The translations under genes and the position numbers were made by a program. The notes beneath the pieces were generated by a model that saw nothing but the letters and a program-made list of their open reading frames with translations, searched no databases and was not told the DNA's origin. From contig OV277868.1 in assembly GCA_922989275.2 (NCBI GenBank), positions 78,420,216-78,484,215 on the forward strand: a DNA stretch of 64,000 nt. The letters run 5' to 3'. Origin of the DNA: Gari tellinella. Its lineage: Eukaryota > Mollusca > Bivalvia > Cardiida > Psammobiidae. This document shows positions 1 to 9,513 of this stretch, piece after piece (position 1 is the first letter of the stretch; every line of letters begins with the position of its first letter).

Positions 1-221
1 TCTTATGGCTATATCTGGTGGCTCCTCTGGATACTGTTAAATAGGGATAGAAAGCTTGAATTAAATTTTGAAGAGCACATGTTACATCTAGAAGAGCATA
101 TTTTACATCAAGAAGGGCAAATGTTACATCAAGGCTGTAAAGTGAAAATTCACAGATATCACAAAGCTAACAATTATGTTTGTGTGAAGCAACTGCCATG
201 CAGTTAAGTGAATAAACTCCT

Positions 222-496
222 GGGGCCCGTTTCATAAAATTTCGTACGACAAAAATGGTCGTAAGTCAATACTTTAAAATACATTTAATTTCTGATTTCT
301 CTATCTAATCTTATCTATTTCTCAATCTAATCCTGTCTTGTGACGTCTCTTTTGAAATGTCTTTCAAGACGATTCCAAAGAGATGTCACAAGACGGGTTT
401 AGATGGAAAAATAAATAATAATTGAGACTTTTATAATCTGACTTACGACAACATAATTGAACATTTGTCGCACAAAGTTTTATGAACCTGGCCCAA
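222..496. mobile_element. Short TIR element (MITE), about 275 bp
   Basis: The ends are inverted copies of each other: GGGCCCGTTTCATAAA on the left and TTTATGAACCTGGCCCA on the right, each followed inward by a CGTACGAC/GTCGTAAGTC-type stretch. There is no coding capacity. A MITE near 45.83 kb has similar GGGCCCGTTTTACTA ends, so the two may be related. Exact ends and target duplication were not resolved. Confidence 0.6.
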
Positions 497-894
497 GGCC
501 ACTTTGAACATCTCATCATCTGAAATAGTACATTGGTTAATAAAATATTTCCCAAGGAAAGAGTAGAGCAGACTCGTGACATCATGTCAGGTAGATTCAA
601 TCAGATTACAGTAGCTGTCTGATCGGAGTCTACATTGCTTTCATTAGCCATTGATAGGATGAATATATGCCTATAGCAGGGGAGGGGATAAGAGCTCCAG
701 ATAAGAGAGAGTAAACTGATCAAATCCAACATTTCCTCACTCCTGTAAGCTAAAAGTAATTGTCCCGAGCCAATGGATAAAACTAAACCAAATGTCAAAT
801 CCAGAACAAGAGACCAATCTTCAATGTTGTACTTTCATCTTGTTTTAAACAGTCACATGTCACAAACTTAGCTAGATATAAGTGCTAAGTTCAG

Positions 895-1074
895 AGCTTC
901 AGATAAGGGGAGTATTTCAAAAATTCAAATCTATTTTTCTGGATTAAACCCTATGATGTTACTACTCATTAGAATCGTCTCAAAGAGACGATTCTAATGA
1001 GTAGAGACACCATAGGGTTTAAAGCAGGCATAAAGATTTTAGTTTTTGAAATACTCCCCTTATCTGAAGCTCTT
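895..1074. mobile_element. Fold-back element, about 180 bp
   Basis: The arms are near-perfect inverted copies. AGCTTCAGATAAGGGGAGTA on the left matches its complement TACTCCCCTTATCTGAAGCT on the right, and the centre holds a second palindrome (AGAATCGTCTC / GAGACGATTCT). It is non-coding. A diverged copy of the central portion (AAACCCTATGATGT) lies at about 2936-3010. Confidence 0.75.
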
Positions 1075-1222
1075 GAGATACGGGATACTTACTGTGTTTG
1101 GAAGTTCAAGAATAAGAGTCATGCACACAAACTGTAGTTCCACGTCATCTCCCGTAGCTGGGTGTAGCTGAAGTACTATCTTCTCGACATCTCCCCTAAA
1201 ACAGACATAGTAAACCCATTAA

Positions 1223-2351
1223 CCCATGAATATGCCTTTTTACGCCTTTAATGTATTGCTTCATGGAAGAAAATAGTTCCAATTTATACAGTGATAAATA
1301 TGTATTTGAAAAAATAGTTTCTCTCTAGCAGATGGATGCTTAAAGCAGATTGAGAGTAAAGCAGAATGTGCCTTAAGGTCCATTCTGCTTCACTTTCAAC
1401 CTGCTTTAAGTGGCCACCTAGTATTCAAATTTAGAAACGGCTAAGGTGTAATGGGTTAATTAACCCATGAATATGCCTTTTTACATATTTAATTTATTTC
1501 TCCACTGAAGAAAATAGATCCAATGTAGAGTTATGAATATGTATCATAAGAAATATGTTTTTATTCTCGCAGATGGTATCCTTAAGGCGCATTCTGCTTT
1601 ACTTTTAACCTCCTTTAAGGTCACCCGTCTTCAAACCTAGAAAAAGGCTATTGGGTAAAGAGTTGAATGCAAACCAAACTTCAGAAAAACTATAATCTTC
1701 TAGTCTGACTGTACATGTACACTTGAAACTGCATACACCAAAGCCAGGACTCTAGATAAGGCATAAAAATTTAAACTACAAACTTCCAATTTTTTCTCCT
1801 CAAGTCTCCCTACATCTGAATAACATTAAAGTATTGAATTCCTATAGCCATTTTCTTAACCCATTACCCCACAGATACACCTTTTATCCCTTTTATTTAT
1901 TCCTTTACAAGAGAAAATAGTTCCAATTTATACAATAAAGTATATGCACCATATGAAATATACATATCCTATTTAGCTGATGAAATCTTAAAGCAAGCTG
2001 AAAGTAAAGCAGAATGCACCTTATGGCACATTATGCTTTACTTTCCATCTGCTTAATACATGGTTTCCTAAACCAAGAAACAGGCTATGAGATAATGGGT
2101 TTAACCCATTATACCATAGTCGCTCTTTATTTTTGAAGACAGGTGACCACTTAAAGCAGGTTGAAAGTAAAGCAGAATGGGCCTTAAGGCTCATTCTGCT
2201 TTACTTTCAGCCTGCTTTGAGCTAGTATCTACAAGGATCTAGAAAATATTAATTATGCTGAATATTCCTGACTTTCTAAAGCAGAATTATTTCCTTCAGC
2301 AGATGAATATATTATTAGAGACTTTAAAAGGCGTATTTATGAGGCAATAGG
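1223..2351. mobile_element. Cluster of four TTAA-flanked hairpin MITEs (family M1)
   Basis: There are four copies at about 1223-1455, 1464-1657 (right end degraded), 1860-2100 and 2105-2351. Each starts CCCATTA/CCCATGA next to TTAA and ends with TAATGGG plus TTAA. The middle is a long hairpin of TTAAAGCAGGTTGAAAGTAA and its complement. A TTAA duplication with CCC...GGG ends is the piggyBac pattern, so I infer non-autonomous piggyBac-type MITEs. Copies sit end to end and share or abut TTAA sites. Confidence 0.85.
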
Positions 2352-2584
2352 TTAAATAAGTCTGGTATCAACGGCAATTCAGAAAATAAACGAAGATAAA
2401 CTAAATGGGACAGGGCTGCAAATAAGCGTGACCAGTGAGCAAATCAGTTTAATTTCAGTCATCACCATCAATAGATATTTTATTTACTTTTCAACACTTA
2501 GTAACTCTTGAGGGTTATTATGTTACCTTGTGGGATCATTTTAGTTACCAAAACATGAACCAGTCTAGTTGGAATGCTGGATAG

Positions 2585-2690
2585 TTTATTTAATAAATAC
2601 TGCTGTAAATTAGCAAACAGTGTAGACCCTGATAAGAGGGCTCCTATAGGAGCCCTCTGATATGGTTCTACATTGTTTGCAAATGTAATG
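2585..2690. repeat. Palindromic core element (GCAAACAG-type)
   Basis: Inverted arms AGCAAACAGTGTAGACCCTG and its near complement enclose a perfect GGGCTCCTATAGGAGCCC centre. This belongs to the recurrent GCAAACAGTTTGGATCC palindrome style seen at least ten more times in the window. It is non-coding. Confidence 0.65.
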
Positions 2691-3082
2691 AATGAGCATA
2701 TTTTAAACAGGTCCATGGTGCTGAGAGAGTTAGCGTTCAGGGATGGGGAAAATTGTCCACAACAGTGGGTTCTTGCAGGTAACTGTGTTTACACAGTCAT
2801 GTCAGTTCTTATATCAGGATCTCCAGACTTTTCTATCATGTGGATCAACTGCTGTGAATCTCCTTTCTTTGCAGTCTCTCACAGTCAGTCAGCTCCCTCC
2901 ATGACATCCTGGGCCCCCTTTATGCATCCAACAATTAAACCCTATGATGTGACTACTCATTTGAATCATTGCAAAGTGATGATTCTTATGAGTGATCACA
3001 TCACAGGGTCTGATGGTGACTAGAAATGGTTACAGTGTTTGATACATTAGCCTTACATGGAGCTCTTGGCATTAATTGTAAT

Positions 3083-3583
3083 CCATTACCCCATAAATAT
3101 GCCCTTTTACGCCATTATTGATTCCTCCACTTGAAGAAAATAGTTCCACTTTATACAGTCATGAATATTTACCATAACAAATATGTGCTATACCCTAACA
3201 GACAGCAGCTTAAGCAGACTGAAAGTAAAGCAGAATGTGGGTAAACACATTATCACATAAATACATTTTTTATGCCTTTATTTTATTCCTCCACTGAAGG
3301 AAAAAGTTTCAATTTATACAGTTGTGATTAAGTACTACATGATGTTTTTTTCTATATTCTAGCAGATTATAGCTTAAAGCAGGTTGAAAGTAAAGCAGAA
3401 TGTGCCTGAAGGCACATTCTGCTTTACTTTCAACCTGCTTTAATAAGTGGTCACTTATTTTCAAAACTAGAAACAGGCTATGGGGTAATGGGTTAAGGCA
3501 CATTCTGCTTTACTTTCAACCTGCTTGAAGTGATCATCCATCAATATTCATAAATAATCAGAATCATTCTATGGGGTAATGGG
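3083..3583. mobile_element. Three further M1 MITE copies, two partial
   Basis: A left-half copy at about 3083-3236 stops after the first hairpin arm. A fuller copy at about 3241-3492 ends GGGTAATGGG before TTAA (3493-3496). A right-half copy at 3497-3583 begins inside the second hairpin arm and ends GGGTAATGGG before TTAA (3584-3587). The partial copies suggest recombination between adjacent MITEs. Confidence 0.75.
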
Positions 3584-3589
3584 TTAACT

Positions 3590-4100
3590 CACCTGTCATT
3601 TCTTTCTACATCAAGCTCATGAATATAGATGGCCTCTAGTACTTCAATTTCTTCTGCCAAACAGCTGAAAAATAAACAATATTTTGATCAACCTGAAATG
3701 ATGCTGAACAATATACTGGTAGAGGAGACTGTTAAGATCAAATAGTCATAAATGAGCCCAGAAAATGTTCTAAAGCAAGCCTTTTACAATTACACTGGGA
3801 TGAAATTATAAATTCAATTCAAACTACAATTTGCACTGTGACAACAGTGCTACATTTGATGATTTCCATTTTTGGTATATGAATCATCGAAGCCATATCA
3901 GGTTTTATTATTATATATACCTATCAATGATTTGTAGAGATTTCTCAGTTAGAAAAATTTCATATCGTCACAGTTGATACTGTATCATCACTACTGATGA
4001 TTACACTTTTGTGACGTCACGTCACTATACCTTTTATGACGTCGCGCGTAAACAATTTTTTTCTTCTTCTGTAAATGTCATTAAACTGTATATAATAAAT
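3590..4100. other. No supported gene; intergenic
   Basis: AT-rich sequence between M1 copies and the fold-back at 4105. I see no conserved coding segment, tandem repeat or terminal structure in it. Confidence 0.5.
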
Positions 4101-4104
4101 AGAA

Positions 4105-4262
4105 TAATCAATTCCTTTGGACGGATATGAAAAGTATATCACTTGAATGGGTTGTTATCTGGTTAAAAAAAAACGTCATGCAGACTATAGGTTTTTAACC
4201 AGATAACAACCCATTCTCATGATTTATTTTTCTTATCTATCCAAAGGAATTGATTATCCTCT
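4105..4262. mobile_element. Fold-back element, about 158 bp
   Basis: The left arm (AATCAATTCCTTTGG, then GGGTTGTTATCTGGTTAAA) is the reverse complement of the right arm (TTTAACCAGATAACAACCC, then CCAAAGGAATTGATT), with a short spacer of about 25 bp. It can form one long hairpin. It is non-coding. Confidence 0.75.
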
Positions 4263-4537
4263 ATACATTACATTGTTACAGTGTGACTGCAGTCATTATC
4301 AATACGGTTACGATAACACAGCTAAGAAAAATGCTGAACATTTTTAGTTTACTCTCGCTTATCTGCCACCCATATATTTGTAAGAGTTTGAAGTCTTATT
4401 TAGGAGATGTTGGAGCACTGAATATGATAAATATTTAATAATTATGACCTTGCCATGTAATGCATGTGGATAAGATGTTTCTCATAGACATTTATTAAGG
4501 ACAAGATGTAAGTAAGAATGGTTATAATCATACTTAA

Positions 4538-4781
4538 CCCTTTCCCTTATAGAAGCGATTTTTAGCGCATTCATTTTATTCATCGGCCAAAGAAAATAGT
4601 TCCATTTTATACTGTCATGAATATGTACCATAAGCAATATTTTCTATATCCTAGCATATAGTAACTTAAAGAAGGCTGAAAGTAAAGCAGAATGCGCCCT
4701 ATGGCACATTCTACTTTACTTTCAACCTGCTTTAATAGGTCACATATCTTAACTACTAGAAACAGGCTATGGGGTAATGGG
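4538..4781. mobile_element. M1-type hairpin MITE (CCCTTTCCC variant)
   Basis: Bounded by TTAA at 4534-4537 and 4782-4785. The left end reads CCCTTTCCCTTATAGAAGCG and the right end TATGGGGTAATGGG. The central hairpin contains GAAAGTAAAGCAGAATGCGC and its complement. Confidence 0.85.
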
Positions 4782-4899
4782 TTAAATCTTGTCCTTAATT
4801 ACAGACCACAGCCTGGGAATAGGACAAACAAATTCTGGAGACTGCTCAATGGAGACTTAGAGTAAAGGAGAAACCTCCCTTAGAAAGAATTCTGTTTCA

Positions 4900-5152
4900 T
4901 TGTAACCAATAAAAATGCCTTTTTACACCATAAATTTATTCCTACACTGAAGAAAACAGTTCCAATTTATAAAGTCATGAATAAGTTACCATAAGAAAAA
5001 AATTCTATATACATACATGTATCAGATCGTAGCTTAAAGCAGGCTGAATGTAAAGCAGAATGTGCCTTACAACTGCATTAAATCTGCTTTACTTTACCTG
5101 CTTTAAGTGGTCAGTTATTTTCAATTCTAGAAACTTTCTATGGGGTAATGGG
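4900..5152. mobile_element. M1 hairpin MITE
   Basis: The left end is degraded (TGTAACCAATAAAAATGCC). The right end TATGGGGTAATGGG abuts TTAA at 5153-5156. Internal arms around 5035-5105 carry the GCAGGCTGAATGTAAAGCAG motif and a decayed complement. Confidence 0.75.
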
Positions 5153-5184
5153 TTAAGTCTCTTTTAACTACATGTATATATCTG

Positions 5185-6460
5185 TGTATCTATCAACAAG
5201 AGAGCCGTGCTGCTTATGCAGCCCTAAATTGCTAACCTGGTTATCATCCCGGATTATGTCATATTGTTGCCCAAGGGGAATCATTTGTTCAAACTTGATA
5301 GAGCTGTGGAAGATATCCCTTGTGATTTTAACCCACCGATTACCCCATAGCCTGTTTCTAATTTTGAAAATAGGTGATTACTTAAAGCAGGTTGAAAGTA
5401 AAGCAGAATGCACCTTAAGGCGCATTCTGCGTTACTTTCAACCTGCTTTAAGCTATTATCGGCTAAAATATAGAAAATATTTCTTATGATTTTAATTTGT
5501 GACAGTATAAATTGGAACTGTTTTCTTCAGTAGAGAAATGAATTAAAGGAGTAAAAAGGTGTTTTTATGGGGGAATGGGTTAAACAAGAAGATTTCTTTT
5601 AAGTTTTCATAGAAAATATCTATATTTGGTTCCTTTGACCTAGATATGTAACAGACTGAAACCCTTTTGAAGATTTCACTATTGAACTCTTTGTAAAACT
5701 GTGACTCCCAGGATGTGGCTAACTTTTGACCTAAGGGACATAATTTGAACAGTCTTGATAGAGGACCAGTAGATCAGTGATGCTTTGTGCAAAATATCTA
5801 AGCTCACTGGGTACTGTGGTTTCAGACAAAAAGATTTTTGAAGTTTTCATTAAAATTTAAATTAACAAAAGATCTATTTAAACTCCTGTGACCTTGCTAT
5901 TCAATATACTTGAACTATTTCAACAGCTTTGAAAGAGGATCTTATATGGATCAATCCTGTCAAGTTTGGTAACAAGAGGGCCATGGCCCTAAATTCGCTC
6001 ACCTGAGGACATTGAAGTTTGTACCTAAGTTGACTGGGCAAGACAACATTTTAATATAGCTATAAATGGAGTTATCTTCCGGACAAGAAAACATGACAAA
6101 AGTGAATTTTGTTGCCAAGCTTATGACCCTTATCCATGACACATCCTCTTATCAAGCTATTTCCATTTCCGGTAAATGATAATTATTTCACTAGCGTCAG
6201 CAGAACTGGAGTTATTTTCCTGACAATAAAATATGACAAAGGGGAAAAACAAAATATTGCTGCCCTTGTGCATGGCATTTTCTCTCATCAGTTTCTTTCC
6301 ATACATAAAATTTCATTACAATAGCATCAGTAGAACTGGAGTTGTCTTCTTGACAAGAAAATATGACAAAGGGAAATAACTAAAAAAACAATGATGTCAG
6401 AGTTATGGCCTTTGCAAATAGCACTTCCTCTCATTAGGCTCTTTCCAAATAGGCAATTAT
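5185..6460. repeat. Dispersed bivalve-type repeat, interrupted by an M1 MITE
   Basis: AT-rich, non-coding sequence with phrases that recur elsewhere in the window and that I associate with an abundant bivalve dispersed repeat: AACAAGAGGGCCATGGCCCT near 5980, and stretches of the form AGATTTTTGAAGTTTTCAT. An M1 MITE (5332-5579) interrupts it. A Helitron-like origin is possible but not shown. Confidence 0.5.
5332..5579. mobile_element. M1 hairpin MITE, well preserved
   Basis: TTAA at 5328-5331 and 5580-5583 bracket CCCACCGATTACCCCATAG on the left and TGGGGGAATGGG on the right. The central hairpin has arms CTTAAAGCAGGTTGAAAGTA and the complement, meeting at GCACCTTAAGGCGC. It sits inside the dispersed repeat of 5185-6460. 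Confidence 0.85.
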
Positions 6461-6467
6461 ATTTTAC

Positions 6468-6958
6468 CCATTACCCCATAGCCTGTTTCTAGTTTTGAAA
6501 ATAGGTGGCCACCTAAAGCAGGTTGAAAGTAAAGCAGAATGGGTCTTAATGCACACTTTGCTTTACTTTCAAACTGCTTTAAGCTACCATCTACTAGGAT
6601 ATAGAAACTTATTTCGCATCTTACATTTTCATGACTGTTTAACCCTTTCCCCCATAGAAGCGCCTTTTAGCGCATTCAGTTTATTCTTGCTCTGAAGAAA
6701 ATAGTTCCAATTTATACATTCATAAATATGTATAATACAAAATATTTTCTATATTCTAGCAGATGATAGCTTAAAGCAGACTGAAAGTAAAGCAGAATGC
6801 GCTTAAAGCGCATTCTGCTTTACTTTCAACCTGTTTTAAGTGGACACCTACATTCAATACTAGAGATATGCTATGGGGGAAAGGGTTAAAGGGGAATTAT
6901 TTTCTTAAGTGGAGGAATAAATCAAAGGCCTAAAAATGCACATTTATGAGGTAATGGG
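6468..6958. mobile_element. M1 MITE carrying a nested M1-variant MITE
   Basis: The outer copy begins CCCATTACCCCATAGCC and ends GAGGTAATGGG before TTAA (6959-6962). At 6639 its right half is interrupted after CATGACTGT by TTAA and a complete second copy (6643-6885; CCCTTTCCCCCATAG to CTATGGGGGAAAGGG) followed by TTAA (6886-6889). The outer copy then resumes at ATTATTTTCTTAAGTGGAGG. This shows directly that the family inserts at, and duplicates, TTAA. Confidence 0.9.
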
Positions 6959-6989
6959 TTAACAAACGTCAGTATTTATTAGGGGAAAG

Positions 6990-7480
6990 GGTTGAATCCT
7001 GGACAAGAAAAAATGACAAGACATGCAGATAACTGTGACAAAACCAATATTAAACATATGTATAAATATGGCATAAGACATAATTACATAACTGTCAGTG
7101 GATCACTTCCAGATCCTGTTTCTCTAAGTATGAAGCAGACTGAACCATTTCTAAACTTTAGCAGACAACATGTTCAGTTCTGTTGGCCTGATCACTGAGG
7201 TCAAATATTATGCAAGAGTACCGTAGCATTAGCAGCACTGCTGCTGGGGGCTTACCCTTACCAGACTGAAATGATGTCTGCTAAATACCTTCTGTATGTG
7301 AAAAATGTACAATTTTTTTTTTTAGAAAATGTTAAGTTGGTAAATGAGTGGCAAATAGTTTGGATCCAGATTAGATGCAGCATTATGTTGCATCTGATCT
7401 GGATCCAAACTGTTTGCAAATATTGGTTATTTGCCCATAGTATATTAAGGGTAACTCAGGTAAATACAGTTCTGCTTAAA
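6990..7480. other. No supported gene; one palindrome relic
   Basis: No conserved coding sequence. At 7351-7424 there is a palindrome (GTTTGGATCCAGATTAGATG and its complement) ending GTTTGCAAATA, a member of the GCAAACAGTTTGGATCC core set. The rest is unassigned. Confidence 0.5.
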
Positions 7481-7499
7481 TAAAAAATACTGTCAAACC

Positions 7500-7890
7500 T
7501 GCCTAGAGCAGCACTTAAACTGTGCAGGGTGGTGTCAAATGTGACCCTAGGGATTTCATTTTAACAAACTATAGAGGGATCCACCAGGAGATTCTACTGT
7601 ACAAATATCAAAGCTTAGGGCCTAGTAGTTTTGGGCAAGAAGATTTTTTAAAGAATTTTGCTTTTTTGCTTTTTCAAGCAGAGTTTGTGCTTTTTTTCCT
7701 TTTTTTTTTGAACAACTTCTGTAGAGAAGCATCCAAGGAACATCATGAGCAGTTTGAACTCTCCCTACAATCGGCGGGTTTCAGAGGAGATGTCGTTTGA
7801 AGTAAATGTGAACGGACAGACGGACAGACGTACTACGGACGGTGAGCGGTCACAATAGCTCACCTTGAGCCTTTGGCTCAGGTGAGCTAA
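7500..7890. repeat. Dispersed repeat ending in a terminal hairpin
   Basis: The segment ends with AGCTCACCTTGAGCC, TTT, GGCTCAGGTGAGCT and then AAAAA, a strong short hairpin. The GACGGACAGAC run before it and the hairpin recur in other forms near 17560 and 41030. A 3' hairpin followed by CTAA resembles a Helitron end, but no Rep/helicase is present, so that is only a suggestion. Confidence 0.45.
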
Positions 7891-7984
7891 AAATCTGATC
7901 AGCTATTAATTAAGGAGGAGATGTTGTTTTAAGAAATTGTTGACGTTGACCGAACGGTGGATGGCGCAGTAAGATCACAAAGTA

Positions 7985-8152
7985 GCTCACCTTGGTACCA
8001 CCTGAAGTGGCCCAGTATTGGCCACTAGAGTGCGGTACCAGGGGTAGCGAGTTCAATCCTCTGTCAAACCAAGTCCTTCGGATGAGACTGAGGTCAGATG
8101 TATTCAGATGCTTTATACTGGGCATCCAAAAGGACTAGAGACTTACTCAGTG
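7985..8152 (+). repeat. tRNA-like SINE remnant
   Basis: Contains a B-box-like GAGTTCAATCC (about 8048-8058), preceded by GGTACCAGGGGTAGC and followed by CTTCGGATGAGACTGAGGTC, a tail style I associate with molluscan tRNA-derived SINEs. The A box is poor and no intact cloverleaf forms, so this is a relic and not a tRNA gene. Confidence 0.4.
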
Positions 8153-8469
8153 TCTATAAAGATTTCAGGTTGTTTCGCTACCTGGATTTTCGCTACCCTA
8201 GCATGTTCGGTACCTTTTTGTGGCTTTCGCGGCTGGTCTTTTCGCTACCTATAGACTTTTTCGCTACCCAGTTTTATTTTTCACATCTCTTATTTACTAA
8301 TATGCAGGCGCCATGCTCCCACGTAGTGGATGTTTATTTACTGATCTGGATCCAAACTAACGTACAGAAATGGAAAAGGTTTTATTGACTAATCTGGATT
8401 CATACTCAAACGGACAGAAATTGTTTTGACAAAATATTTGCACAGCCGCAACACGTCCACATATCCCGG

Positions 8470-9509
8470 CTGTACTTTTTCCAAGGTTCAGTGTAAAATT
8501 TCCATGGAATATGAATAATTTACGTGGAATTTACATGGAATTCTAAAAGTTCCATGGTTATTCGTAACAATTTCCAAGGTTTTTGTTTAGTCACCAAAAT
8601 TTCCATGGTTTATGCATGCTTATGAACAAAAAAACCACGTAAATATCAAGAAAAAACCTTGGAAACTCTTAAAACCTTGGCAAAAGCTCGGAAAAATTGG
8701 ACTTTGGCAAAAATAAACACGGAACAATCTCGGAAATAAGAACTTAACCATTTTTTAGCACGGAAAATCCTTGTAAAATAATAACTTAAACAATTTGCAC
8801 CTCGTAAAAATTGTACTTAGACATTTTCCAGCACGGAAAAACCTTGGAAGTACAACTTAGTGAATTATAAATATAAGTAATATTTGCTACAATTGTAAGT
8901 TTCACAAAACAGTGAATATTATACACACCCAGGACACCAGCTCACAACAATCAGAGGTCAGAGATTTAAGTTGTCTGTTTATCTATACTTTAAAATGTGA
9001 ATGTGGCAAAAATTAAAGACTCCAAACCAGTTCAGACTCCTGACAAAAGATTCATGGTAAGTTACATAACTTACATAAATACAATTTTATCATGATCATA
9101 ATATATTTTGGCTATTTACATGATACAAACAAAAGCATGTGGTACCCCACCCACTAGTAGTTAACTATTCCTCGTATATATATACTTTTCCATGGTATTT
9201 TGTCGAAACCACGTAAAATGGTTCTAATATTTCCATGGTTTTTCCCTAAATATTTTACAAGGATTCCTCGTAAACTTTTCCGAGGATTTTTGTTTCCGTG
9301 GTTTTTTGGAGAAAACCTTGGAAATTAAATATTTTACAAGGATTCCTCGTAAACTTTTCCGAGGTATTTTGTCAAACCATGTAAAAACCAAGGTCTTGTA
9401 TTTTCTAAGGTTTTCTTGTCTTTTTTCCAAGGTTTTTGTAATATGACCGTCCGAATACTCCGTGGTTTTTTCCATGGTTTTTTTTCATAAAACCTAGGAA
9501 AAAGTACAG
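8470..9509. mobile_element. Non-autonomous TIR element flanked by CCGG, about 1.04 kb
   Basis: The left terminus CTGTACTTTTTCCAAGG is matched by the inverted right terminus CCTAGGAAAAAGTACAG, and the match continues inward for about 38 bp to a CCATGG. CCGG lies at 8466-8469 and 9510-9513. The interior has no gene. It is packed with short palindromic words (CCATGG, CCAAGG/CCTTGG, TTTCCAAGG), dense near both ends. The CCGG flanks and subterminal palindromes suggest a non-autonomous Ginger1 relative, but the end reads CTGT and not TGT. Confidence 0.7.
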
Positions 9510-9513
9510 CCGG
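9510..9513. repeat. CCGG target-site duplication, left
   Basis: CCGG shared between the right side of the 1.04-kb element and the left end of the large element that starts TGTAGC at 9514. Confidence 0.8.

Noticed and set aside
2673..3023. Open frame of 116 codons
   Set aside because: It runs through a palindrome relic and a fold-back fragment (AAACCCTATGATGT region); composition and position indicate chance.
7840..7890. Definite Helitron 3' terminus
   Set aside because: A terminal hairpin followed by CTAA is suggestive, but there is no 5' TC end, no AT target evidence and no Rep/helicase here, so I leave it as a dispersed repeat.
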